DNA of 12,155 nt, taken from positions 1 to 12,155 of the forward strand of contig JAAZLP010000332.1 of assembly GCA_012799265.1 (NCBI GenBank), in the 5' to 3' direction. This document shows positions 1 to 6,323 of this stretch, in pieces (the first letter of the stretch is position 1; each line of letters begins with the position of its first letter). The DNA comes from Phyllobacteriaceae bacterium (lineage in GTDB: Bacteria > Pseudomonadota > Alphaproteobacteria > Rhizobiales > Devosiaceae). A model generated the notes under the pieces. That model saw only the letters and a program-made list of their open reading frames with translations. It had not been told where the DNA came from and did not search any database. The translations under genes and the position numbers were made by a program.

Positions 1-87
1 GACCCGACGCCGGACGATCCGACCGCCGATACGCATACAACGGTCAATGGAAAGCCAAACGAACTTGATCTGCCGCGCCCCACCTGA
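1..87 (+). CDS. C-terminal end of an unidentified protein (partial)
   Basis: Frame 1 is open from the left edge for 28 codons and ends at a TGA at 85-87. The visible tail is rich in Asp, Pro and Thr and ends in NELDLPRPT, a hydrophilic, probably disordered C-terminus. It has no domain I can name. Frame 2 stays open longer (to a TAG near 169-171) but gives an Arg/Cys-rich, uncoding-looking peptide, so frame 1 is preferred. The gene body lies outside the window, so function and even the frame choice are uncertain. Confidence 0.4.
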   Translation, partial: DPTPDDPTADTHTTVNGKPNELDLPRPT

Positions 88-262
88 TTGGGGTGTCGGC
101 AATCTCCGGTGTTGCCGCAAGGGCCGGAATGAAACATCAGGCGCCCTGCACGCCCGCCGCGCATACTCTTTTTAGAGAATCATGCGCATCATGCAGGTGA
201 ATTTGCTATCGAGGATCCGCTAAACAGCCGGGGGGCTTGTTTGCTTTTGGAGGCGCTATTCA

Positions 263-787
263 ATGACTAACTTCGGACCCCTGACCCGTGCTGGAGCACT
301 GGCCGGTCTCATGCTCTCGGCATTCGCCGCTGCGCCTGCTGTGGCGGCGCCGGCAGACGTTGCCCTCCTGAAGTCCTATATCGGCGAGTGGCGCGGTCGC
401 GGCGTCGTTTATGGCGCCAGCCAGGAAAGCGTCGTCTGTCGCCTGTCGCTGACCGAGGGCAATCAGGACAAGGTCAATTATAACGGCCGCTGCACCCTCG
501 CAGGCACCAATCTCTCGGTTGCCGGCACCATGGCCTATATCGAGTCGTCCAAGCGCTACGAAGCCGCAATGACCTCCAACGCCACCTTCAACGGCATCGC
601 GGTCGGGCAGAAGCGTGGTTCTGGCCTCACCTTCAACCTTCGCGAACGCGAGAAGGATGAAGACGGCAAGGACATGAACATTTCCGCCCAGATCCAGCTG
701 ACTAAAGAAGCCATCAACGTGGTCTTCGAAGTGGTCTATGTGCATTCCGGCGACAGCCTCCGCGCCGAAGTGCCCTTCTCGCGCTAA
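263..787 (+). CDS. Secreted conserved hypothetical protein, about 18 kDa
   Basis: This 174-residue protein starts with a Sec-type signal peptide: an Arg at residue 9, a hydrophobic stretch at about 10-24, and a likely cleavage after AVA at 28. The mature part opens with SYIGEWRGRG (about 38-47) and is rich in alternating polar/hydrophobic strands, including GQKRGSGLTFNLRER (115-129). This suggests a small beta-barrel in the periplasm, but that is inference. Two cysteines (59 and 77) could form a disulfide. The ATG is preceded by GGAGG at 249-253, nine bases upstream. I recall similar sequences of unknown function in rhizobia and related genera, but no named domain. It stands 105 bases before dtd on the same strand with a strong palindrome between, so it is probably a separate transcription unit. 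Confidence 0.8.
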   Translation: MTNFGPLTRAGALAGLMLSAFAAAPAVAAPADVALLKSYIGEWRGRGVVYGASQESVVCRLSLTEGNQDKVNYNGRCTLAGTNLSVAGTMAYIESSKRYEAAMTSNATFNGIAVGQKRGSGLTFNLREREKDEDGKDMNISAQIQLTKEAINVVFEVVYVHSGDSLRAEVPFSR

Positions 788-816
788 GTCCGCAGCATGC
801 TCCAATGGTCGCGTCA

Positions 817-837
817 CCCTCCCCAATTTGGGGAGGG
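817..837. repeat. Palindromic intergenic element between the secreted protein and dtd
   Basis: Arms CCCTCCCCAA and TTGGGGAGGG flank a single central T, giving a hairpin of at least eight GC-rich pairs. No T tract follows on either strand, so it is not a classical intrinsic terminator. It may still stabilise the 3' end of the upstream transcript. Similar CCCTCCCC palindromes are common between genes in alphaproteobacteria; membership in that class is from memory. Confidence 0.6.
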
Positions 838-892
838 CTCGGACGGCCGGGCGATGTTGGCCCAACCTTCCCTTTTCTAACACGGACCAGAC

Positions 893-1333
893 ATGCGAGC
901 CCTCGTCCAGCGCGTCCTTTCCGCGTCAGTCACGGTCGATGGTGAGATCGTGGGCGAAGTCGGACCCGGTCTTCTCGTGCTGGTCTGCGCCATGCAGGGC
1001 GACACCGAGGCCAAGGCCGACTGGCTGGCCAGCAAGATCGCCAAGCTTCGCATTTTCTCCGACGACGCCGGCAAGATGAACCGCTCCCTGCTCGATACGG
1101 GCGGCGCCGCGCTGGTCGTCAGCCAGTTCACCCTTGCCGCCGACACGAAGGGCAACCGGCCCGGCTTTTCCAGCGCCGCCGCCCCAGACCTCGGCCGCGC
1201 GCTATACGAGCGCTTCTCCGCCACCCTAGCTGGCCTCGACATCCATGTCGCCAATGGCCGCTTTGGCGCGGACATGAAGGTGGCTCTTGTCAACGACGGC
1301 CCCATCACGATCTGGCTCGACACAGAGCAATAG
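893..1333 (+). CDS. dtd: D-aminoacyl-tRNA deacylase (DTD)
   Basis: DTD is a cytoplasmic enzyme that hydrolyses D-amino acids, and glycine mischarged on tRNA(Ala), from tRNA, so that they do not enter translation. The 146-residue length is normal for the family. It begins with the family signature MRALVQRV. The SQFTL motif lies at 77-81 and the Gly-cisPro motif appears as NDGPIT at 134-139; together these build the chiral-proofreading pocket of the homodimer. The TKGNRPGFSSAA stretch (85-96) is also typical. The Shine-Dalgarno is weak (only GGA near 884), but the start fits the conserved N-terminus exactly. The gene converges on ssb, with 116 bases between the two stops. No truncation or missing catalytic residue is visible. 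Confidence 0.97.
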   Translation: MRALVQRVLSASVTVDGEIVGEVGPGLLVLVCAMQGDTEAKADWLASKIAKLRIFSDDAGKMNRSLLDTGGAALVVSQFTLAADTKGNRPGFSSAAAPDLGRALYERFSATLAGLDIHVANGRFGADMKVALVNDGPITIWLDTEQ

Positions 1334-1397
1334 CACCCGTCAGGTACAGGCGTGTCAGGACCACGAAGCGGCCCGGCGTCGCCGCTTGCCTTCCTCG

Positions 1398-1429
1398 AAA
1401 ACAAAAAGGGCAGCCCGAAAGCTGCCCTT
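1398..1429 (-). terminator. Rho-independent terminator of ssb
   Basis: The arms AAGGGCAGC (1406-1414) and GCTGCCCTT (1421-1429) form a nine-pair stem around the loop CCGAAA. Read on the minus strand, the stem is followed by a T-rich run, TTTTTGTTTT (1398-1407, overlapping the stem base). It sits 21 bases past the ssb stop. On the plus strand no T tract follows, so it would work poorly for the converging dtd transcript. Confidence 0.85.
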
Positions 1430-1449
1430 ACAAAACCTGTTCTGAATTC

Positions 1450-1956
1450 CTAGAACGGAATGTCGTCGTCCATGCCGCCCGGCTCAAAGGCAGGCGCGCT
1501 GGCTGATGGGCGTCGGCCACCGCCGCCGCCCCGATTGTCGCTGACGCCACGGAAGCCGCCGTCACCGGCATTGCCATAACCGCCGCTGTCGCCAGCGCCG
1601 TCGCCGCGACCATCCAGCAATGTCAGGTTGGAGTTGAAGCCCTGCAGCACCACCTCGGTGGAATACTTGTCCTGACCGGACTGGTCCTGCCATTTGCGGG
1701 TCTGCAGCTGGCCTTCGATATAGACCTTGCTGCCCTTGCGCAGATAGCTCTCGGCGACGCGGGCCAGACCTTCCGAGAAGATCACCACGCGGTGCCACTC
1801 GGTCTTTTCGCGGCGCTCGCCGGTATTGCGGTCCTTCCAGCTTTCCGAGGTCGCAACGCTGAGGTTCACCACCTTGCCACCGCTCGGCAGGTTCCGCACT
1901 TCCGGATCGTTGCCCAGATTGCCTACCAGAATGACCTTGTTCACGCTGCCAGCCAT
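1450..1956 (-). CDS. ssb: Single-stranded DNA-binding protein SSB
   Basis: SSB coats single-stranded DNA during replication, recombination and repair, and recruits partner proteins through its C-terminal tip. The OB fold spans about residues 4-115, beginning MAGSVNKVILVGNLG, with TEWHRVV at 52-58 and Trp residues at 40, 55 and 89 of the kind that stack on DNA bases. A Gly/Arg/Ser-rich flexible linker follows (about 116-160). The acidic tip MDDDIPF (162-168) is the canonical partner-binding peptide. At 168 residues the protein is of usual length. The ATG at 1956 has GGAAGGA about eight bases upstream. A perfect SOS box overlaps the predicted promoter about 190 bases upstream, so damage induction is likely. 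The classical divergent neighbour uvrA is displaced by about 4 kb here. Confidence 0.98.
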   Translation of the reverse strand: MAGSVNKVILVGNLGNDPEVRNLPSGGKVVNLSVATSESWKDRNTGERREKTEWHRVVIFSEGLARVAESYLRKGSKVYIEGQLQTRKWQDQSGQDKYSTEVVLQGFNSNLTLLDGRGDGAGDSGGYGNAGDGGFRGVSDNRGGGGGRRPSASAPAFEPGGMDDDIPF

Positions 1957-2149
1957 GGCGCAATTCCTTCCAATTCAGTCCCCTGCCCTCGGCACGGGAC
2001 GCTCACATCGATTCATTTTCTCGTGCCGCGCATATGCAGCTGGCGCCGGAGATTGCGCAGCATAGACCTTTTAACGGACGCAGAACGGTAAAATCCGCCG
2101 ACGCTAACACCTTTCGGAAACCACCACGCCTCAACGACTTCCGACATTT

Positions 2150-2164
2150 GTTCTCTATATGTTC
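2150..2164. promoter_or_regulatory. LexA operator (SOS box) in front of ssb
   Basis: The sequence is GTTC, seven bases (TCTATAT), GTTC, an exact match to the direct-repeat operator GTTC-N7-GTTC known for alphaproteobacterial LexA. It overlaps the -10 and spacer of the predicted ssb promoter. It also lies 98 bases upstream of the plus-strand CoA-transferase, so an effect on that gene is possible but not shown by the sequence. Confidence 0.85.
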
Positions 2165-2180
2165 TAAATTTACTCGTCAA
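2152..2180 (-). promoter_or_regulatory. Predicted sigma-70-type promoter of ssb
   Basis: On the minus strand TTGACG (2180-2175) and TAGAGA (2157-2152) are separated by exactly 17 bases, a good -35/-10 pair. Transcription would start near 2145, giving ssb an untranslated leader of roughly 190 bases. The -10 lies inside the LexA box, where bound LexA would block polymerase. The leader contains a possible seven-pair hairpin (CGGCACG at 1990-1996 with CGTGCCG at 2022-2028) of unknown significance. No convincing gene lies in the 305-base stretch from 1957 to 2261. Confidence 0.6.
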
Positions 2181-2261
2181 GAAGTTGACTTGACCCCATC
2201 TCCCATACTTGTTCTGGGAGCGCCCGGACGCAGATGGTTATGACAAAGAGGAGATCGCCAA

Positions 2262-3764
2262 ATGGGCGACCTGACCACCCGCATCCGCAATCCCCAATTG
2301 CTTGATCGTATCACCACGCCGGAAGCGGCGGCTGCGCTGATCCAGGATGGCATGATTGTCGGGATGAGCGGTTTCACCAAGTCCGGCGACGCCAAGGCTG
2401 TGCCGCTGGCCCTGGCCGCGCGCGGCCATGCCGAGCCCTTCAAGATCACCCTGATCACCGGTGCTTCGCTCGGCCATGAGATCGACCACAAGCTCACCGA
2501 AGCGGGTGTCCTCGCCCGGCGCATGCCCTTTCAGGCCGACCCGACCCTGCGCAAGGCGATCAATCGCGGTGAGGTCATGTTCATCGACCAGCACCTGAGC
2601 GAAACGGTGGAGCACCTGCGCTCCAACCAGCTCGGCCCGGTCGACTATGCCATCATTGAAGCTGCTGCCATCACCGAAACCGGCGCCCTTGTGCCCACCA
2701 CGTCGGTCGGCAATTCCGCCAGCCTCGCCATTCTCGCCAAGAAGGTCATCGTCGAGATCAATCTGGCCCAGCCACTTGGCCTCGATGGCCTCCACGACAT
2801 CTATATCCCCTCCAAGCGCCCCACACGCGCGCCGATCCCCCTGATGGCCTGTGACAGCCGTATCGGCACGCCCTATGTGGAAATCTCGCCGGACAAGATC
2901 GCGGCCATCGTCGTCACCGACACGGTCGACAGCACCTCCAGCGTCGTCCCTTCTGACGACGACACCCGAGCCATCGCGGGTCACCTGATTTCGCTGCTCG
3001 AAAGCGAAATCGCCCAGGGACGGCTCAACCTTTCGCTGCAGCCGCTTCAGGCCGGCGTTGGCTCCATCGCCAATTCCGTGCTCCAGGGACTCGCTGATGG
3101 CCCTTTCCACAATCTTCGCATGTACAGCGAAGTGCTACAGGACTCGACCTTCGACCTCTTCGACGCCGGGAAACTTACATTCGCCTCGGCCTCATCCTTC
3201 AGCCTCAGCGAACCCTATGCGTCGCGCATCTACAATGATTTCGAGCCCTACAAGGACAAGCTCGTCCTGCGCACCCAGGAAATCTCCAACCACCCCGAAG
3301 TCATCCGGCGCCTCGGCATCATCGGCATCAACACCGCCCTCGAATTCGACATCTATGGCAACGTCAATTCGACCCATGTGGACGGCACCATGATGATGAA
3401 CGGCATCGGCGGCTCCGGCGACTTCGCGCGCAATGCCTATCTCTCGATCTTCGTGACCAAGTCCCTGGCCAAGGACGGCGCCATCTCCTCCGTCGTGCCG
3501 ATGGTCAGCCATGTCGATCACACCGAGCATGACGTGGACATTCTCGTCACCGAAGTAGGCCTCGCCGATCTCCGCGGCCTCGCGCCCCGCGAGCGCGCCC
3601 GTGCCATCATCGACAATTGCGTCCACCCGACCTATCAGGCCCAGATGAACGACTATTTCGAGCGCGCCTGCGCCCGAGGCGGCCACACGCCCCACATTCT
3701 CGAAGAAGCGTTCTCCTGGCATCAGCGCCGCAAGGAGACCGGGTCCATGAAGGCAGAGCTGTAG
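2262..3764 (+). CDS. Acetyl-CoA hydrolase / succinyl-CoA:acetate CoA-transferase family protein
   Basis: This 500-residue protein belongs to the class I CoA-transferase family (Ach1, AarC and Cat1 type). These enzymes move CoA between carboxylic acids, usually succinyl-CoA and acetate, through a glutamyl-CoA thioester; some were first named acetyl-CoA hydrolases. Glu290 in MYSEVLQD is the expected catalytic residue. NGIGGSGDF (380-388) is the glycine-rich loop that contacts CoA and shapes the oxyanion hole. Length and the two-domain layout match the family, and no signal peptide is present, so it is cytoplasmic. AGAGGAG at 2247-2253, eight bases before the ATG, is a strong ribosome site. It stands between ssb and uvrA, an unusual place. 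The exact acyl acceptor cannot be read from the sequence. Confidence 0.92.
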   Translation: MGDLTTRIRNPQLLDRITTPEAAAALIQDGMIVGMSGFTKSGDAKAVPLALAARGHAEPFKITLITGASLGHEIDHKLTEAGVLARRMPFQADPTLRKAINRGEVMFIDQHLSETVEHLRSNQLGPVDYAIIEAAAITETGALVPTTSVGNSASLAILAKKVIVEINLAQPLGLDGLHDIYIPSKRPTRAPIPLMACDSRIGTPYVEISPDKIAAIVVTDTVDSTSSVVPSDDDTRAIAGHLISLLESEIAQGRLNLSLQPLQAGVGSIANSVLQGLADGPFHNLRMYSEVLQDSTFDLFDAGKLTFASASSFSLSEPYASRIYNDFEPYKDKLVLRTQEISNHPEVIRRLGIIGINTALEFDIYGNVNSTHVDGTMMMNGIGGSGDFARNAYLSIFVTKSLAKDGAISSVVPMVSHVDHTEHDVDILVTEVGLADLRGLAPRERARAIIDNCVHPTYQAQMNDYFERACARGGHTPHILEEAFSWHQRRKETGSMKAEL

Positions 3765-3801
3765 CCGCGCGCGTCTGTCGTTTGTCGGTGGCCGCCATTC
3801 C

Positions 3802-3900
3802 GCCCTCGGACTTGATCCGAGGGCCACTCACCAGGCCACACCCACCATCAGCTCGGGTTGGTAAAGGCCTTCGGGTCACGCCCGAGGGCGGCGTCGAACG
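3802..3900. repeat. Palindromic repeat pair (REP/BIME-like) after the CoA-transferase
   Basis: Two hairpins face each other. The first (3802-3824) has arms GCCCTCGGA and TCCGAGGGC around CTTGA. The second (3867-3889) has arms GCCTTCGGG and CCCGAGGGC around TCACG, with one G-T pair. The second is followed by GGCGTCGAACG, which resembles the GGGTTCGAGCG after the equivalent hairpins at 9334-9356 and 9580-9602. This is therefore a third, more diverged member of the family in the uvrA-DUF1489 gap. It lies 38 bases after the CoA-transferase stop and could protect the mRNA end; no T tract supports true termination. Confidence 0.7.
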
Positions 3901-4020
3901 TGGATTGCTCGATCGCCAACTCTCTCAAGATTTCTACCCCGTCGGCGCCCGCATAACAGGCCTCGCTTCCGCCACGCGCCGGGCCTATCCTCCTCGCCTT
4001 ACGCATAAGAGGAGCTGCCT

Positions 4021-4404
4021 ATGTCTGCCACTGTGAAAGACATGCTCGCCGCGGCCAATGCCGAGGTGCCCCGCATTTCTGCCGACGACGCCCGCCGCAT
4101 GGTTGCCGAGGAAAATGCCGTCATCATCGACGTCCGCGACCCTGCCGAACTCGCTGCCTCCGGCAAAATTCCCGGCTCAGTAAATATCCCCCGAGGCATG
4201 CTCGAATTCCGCGCCGATGCCGCCTCTCAATACCACGACGCCAATCTCAGCGCTGATCGTCCGGTGATCCTCCACTGCGCGTCAGGCGGTCGTTCCGCCC
4301 TCAGCGGAGCTACCCTCAAGCGGATGGGCTTCGAAAAGGTCTACAATCTCGGCGGCTTCAAGCCCGATTGGGTCGATGCCGGCGGCGAGGTCGAGAAAGT
4401 TTGA
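4021..4404 (+). CDS. Single-domain rhodanese-like protein
   Basis: This 127-residue cytoplasmic protein consists of one rhodanese domain. Such proteins carry sulfur as a persulfide on the active-site cysteine and pass it to acceptors such as cyanide, thiols or sulfur-transfer enzymes. The CH2A-like motif appears as VIIDVRDPAE (34-43), followed by GSVNIPRG (52-59). The active loop is CASGGRS at 86-92, with Cys86 as the catalytic residue and a six-residue loop typical of sulfurtransferases rather than phosphatases. The C-terminal YNLGGFKPDW (108-117) is also characteristic. AAGAGGAG at 4007-4014 is a strong ribosome site. Its partner is unknown; the nearest same-strand gene is the CoA-transferase 256 bases upstream, behind a repeat pair, so an operon is doubtful. 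Confidence 0.93.
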   Translation: MSATVKDMLAAANAEVPRISADDARRMVAEENAVIIDVRDPAELAASGKIPGSVNIPRGMLEFRADAASQYHDANLSADRPVILHCASGGRSALSGATLKRMGFEKVYNLGGFKPDWVDAGGEVEKV

Positions 4405-4470
4405 TCTAGCGCCGCTACGGTTTGAGGAATTCCGGCTGGGTTGCAGTTCCTGCGAGCCGGTCGGCCTTGC

Positions 4471-5535
4471 TCAGACGCTCGGACCGAGCAGATCGACCAT
4501 CATTTTCCGGTAAAGCCGGTGCGCCATCCGATTGGCCCCGGCTTTCACCAGCAGCGCCGATGGAATGATATAGCGCCAGTAAAGGCCCAGCAGCCTGCGC
4601 CGACCAGCCGGAGAGCTGACCAGAAGCTGTGCCACCGCCGGCGCTTCGCGATAATAGCGAGCGATATCCGCGCGTCCCTCGGCAAAGCTGCTCAGCCAGC
4701 CATCGCGGAATTTGCGCAGCGTTTCCAGTTCCCAGCACCGATCATTCAGCCCGATCACGGCACAACAGGCGCTGGTGAGGAAACAGTCCTCCTCCATCAT
4801 CTCGAGATACATCTGCATGGCTTCGTCGGACATCATCGAGCAACCGCCTTCCGCTTCCATCCTGCGTGCTTCATCCATCGCCGGGAGCAATGTGCTCTCA
4901 ATGAAGTCGGCATAGGCCATCGTCTCGGGCTGGATGCTGCTGTAGATCGTCCCGCCTGCCACCAGACGCACACTGAAGCCGCGACGCTGCATCATCGCCT
5001 CATGCATGATGCCGCTCACCTGCGAATTTAAGTCGATCGTTTCCGTCTGCGGATCGAACACACCGGGCTCAAATAGGATCTCCCCGATATCTTCGCCGCC
5101 GCCGCTGAAGATAATACCCACCGGCACCCCCTGCGCCTGTGCCTCCCCAATGACGGAGTAGAGCTGCCCGTCCACCTTCAGCGCGGTTATCGGCCATTGG
5201 ATTGCCGATTTCTCGGCTCGCAGGACACCATCTTCGCTACGCCTCACCGCCAGCTTGATGGCGGCCACACCGGTTTCAATTTCGCCGCCCTGTTCTTGCG
5301 AAAACAGCACTGTCTGCTCGGCTAACACCTCAATCCTGGCGAGGAAAGCGAACTCCGCTGTGTCGGCGAAGGCCCGGTAGTTGGTTTGACGATTGTCGAG
5401 ATCGCCATCGAGGTAAGAGACGGAACAGTCATCGGCCTGGGCCGACACGCGGCTGATCCCGGCAATCGACGTGACGCCTAACGCTGCCATGGCCGCCAGA
5501 AGACGTCGTCGTGTGTTCAAGAGCTTCAATTGCAA
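4471..5535 (-). CDS. Exported protein with Tat-like signal and C-terminal CFI-box-like domain
   Basis: A 354-residue protein of unknown function. The N-terminus has a twin-arginine-like signal, TRRRLL at 8-13, then a hydrophobic segment and a likely cleavage after AQA at 34. Residues about 35-235 match no domain I know. The C-terminal part contains CFLTSACC (251-258), CWELETLRKFRD (267-278) and EGRADIARYYREAP (286-299), the layout of the CFI-box C-terminal domain (Cys-Phe-hydrophobic-Thr, LRxFRD, YYxxxP) found at the end of many otherwise unrelated exported proteins. Cys residues at 251, 257, 258 and 267 are close together. A TGA lies immediately before the TTG at 5535, so the start must be TTG (5535, 5529 or 5520) unless the signal is lost; the ribosome site is poor. 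It converges on the rhodanese gene with 66 bases between and diverges from the next gene. Confidence 0.75.
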   Translation of the reverse strand: MQLKLLNTRRRLLAAMAALGVTSIAGISRVSAQADDCSVSYLDGDLDNRQTNYRAFADTAEFAFLARIEVLAEQTVLFSQEQGGEIETGVAAIKLAVRRSEDGVLRAEKSAIQWPITALKVDGQLYSVIGEAQAQGVPVGIIFSGGGEDIGEILFEPGVFDPQTETIDLNSQVSGIMHEAMMQRRGFSVRLVAGGTIYSSIQPETMAYADFIESTLLPAMDEARRMEAEGGCSMMSDEAMQMYLEMMEEDCFLTSACCAVIGLNDRCWELETLRKFRDGWLSSFAEGRADIARYYREAPAVAQLLVSSPAGRRRLLGLYWRYIIPSALLVKAGANRMAHRLYRKMMVDLLGPSV

Positions 5536-5695
5536 TCAACCCAATCCGCAAACGCTTGCCAGACCTAGTAATTTGCTCACAAGCTTGGTTTGGTTCGCCG
5601 AATGCTGCCACCCCGCATCAGGGGGGCTGTGCCTTGCTTGCTCAAGATCGCAGTCAGGAGATAAGCTGACCAAAGACTGGTCCGGAGTGTCCCCC

Positions 5696-6151
5696 TTGCC
5701 TCTGACGAACGTCTTTGCTGCCGCTCTTCTTGCACTCCTGCTCACCCAGCCCCTCCAGGCCGAGGGGCCGGCTCAACCTGTCGAAATCCTGACGCCTGAT
5801 GCGCCAGCCTATGGCGAGGTACTCGCCGCGCTCCAGCCGTCAGTGGAAGAGCTGCTCGGCATTCCGGTGGGCATGAATGTGCGGCAACTCAAAGTGCAGG
5901 GCGATTTTTCCTTCGTCTCTGCGGAGGTCATCAACCCCGACGGCAGGGCGATCGACTTTTCTCAGATCCGGATTGCCGACATGGCGGCGTCAAACTTTGA
6001 TGGCCCCTCCCTCTGGGCCTACCTCAAACGCACCGACGGCGCCTGGCAGGTGCTGGAGCAGGATATCGGTCCCACCGACGCCTGGTTCGCGTTTTGGCCC
6101 TCAAAACATGGCGGCAGCTGCGACATCATCCACATCGGCTCCGAATGCTGA
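5696..6151 (+). CDS. Small secreted protein of unknown function
   Basis: With a TTG start at 5696 the product has 151 residues: a hydrophobic signal segment (about 5-17) and a likely cleavage after LQA at 22. The mature domain includes IPVGMNVRQLKVQGDFSFVSAEV and ends in two cysteines ten residues apart (142 and 151). The start is uncertain. GGAG at 5684-5687 is eight bases before the TTG, the best bacterial signal. GTG at 5687 is in frame but overlaps that GGAG. A textbook AGGAG at 5656-5660 precedes an in-frame CTG at 5666, which would add a Lys before the hydrophobic core. I do not recognise a named family. Its neighbour transcribed in the opposite direction is also exported, so the two may share an envelope role, but that is inference. 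Confidence 0.65.
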   Translation: MPLTNVFAAALLALLLTQPLQAEGPAQPVEILTPDAPAYGEVLAALQPSVEELLGIPVGMNVRQLKVQGDFSFVSAEVINPDGRAIDFSQIRIADMAASNFDGPSLWAYLKRTDGAWQVLEQDIGPTDAWFAFWPSKHGGSCDIIHIGSEC

Positions 6152-6193
6152 CACGATCTGTCAGTCGCTCCCGCGCATAGAGCCTTGACCGAA

Positions 6194-6275
6194 TCCGATC
6201 CGTTCTGGTTACGTTCACGATTATCTGATCCGGCAAGTTGACTTGCGGGCGCGGCGCCAAAGCCCTATTTCTGGG
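6194..6275. repeat. Right copy of the diverged duplicated control region
   Basis: TCCGA (6194-6198), the SOS box (6202-6216), AAGTTGACTTG (6235-6245, inside the 14-base palindrome with arms GCAAGT and ACTTGC) and TTCTGGG (6269-6275) repeat the order seen at 2140-2218. The offset between the two boxes is 4052 bases. Confidence 0.6.
6202..6216. promoter_or_regulatory. LexA operator (SOS box) in front of uvrA
   Basis: The sequence is GTTC, seven bases (TGGTTAC), GTTC, an exact alphaproteobacterial LexA operator 107 bases before the uvrA ATG. A possible -35, TTGACC, lies at 6185-6190. With a 17-base spacer the -10 would be the poor match GTTACG at 6208-6213, inside the box, so the promoter itself is only tentative. 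Position and match together make SOS control of uvrA likely. Confidence 0.88.
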
Positions 6276-6323
6276 CCTTCGCCTGAGCCAGCCCCAGCCG
6301 GCGCGACATCAATTGGACCGACA

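Larger units (their letters stand above)
2140..2218. repeat. Left copy of a diverged duplicated control region
   Basis: In order: TCCGA (2140-2144), the SOS box (2150-2164), AAGTTGACTTG (2182-2192) and TTCTGGG (2212-2218). The same elements in the same order and near-identical spacing occur upstream of uvrA at 6194-6275. The gap between box and 11-mer is 17 bases here and 18 there. The sequence between the blocks has mostly diverged. The most economical explanation is that both come from one ancestral ssb-uvrA intergenic region. Confidence 0.6.

Noticed and set aside
1439..1456. Inverted repeat GTTCT/AGAAC across the ssb stop codon as a LexA-like site
   Set aside because: It is an inverted pair and not the GTTC-N7-GTTC direct repeat, and it lies at the 3' end of ssb where an operator has no clear target.
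2238..3110. Open frame of 290 codons on the minus strand, opposite the CoA-transferase
   Set aside because: It lies fully against a conserved enzyme gene, has no ribosome site of note and encodes no recognisable domain.
6243..6323. Extended UvrA start at TTG 6243
   Set aside because: The added 27 residues are Pro/Ala-rich, are not part of the UvrA family and overlap the palindromic AAGTTGACTTG control element.
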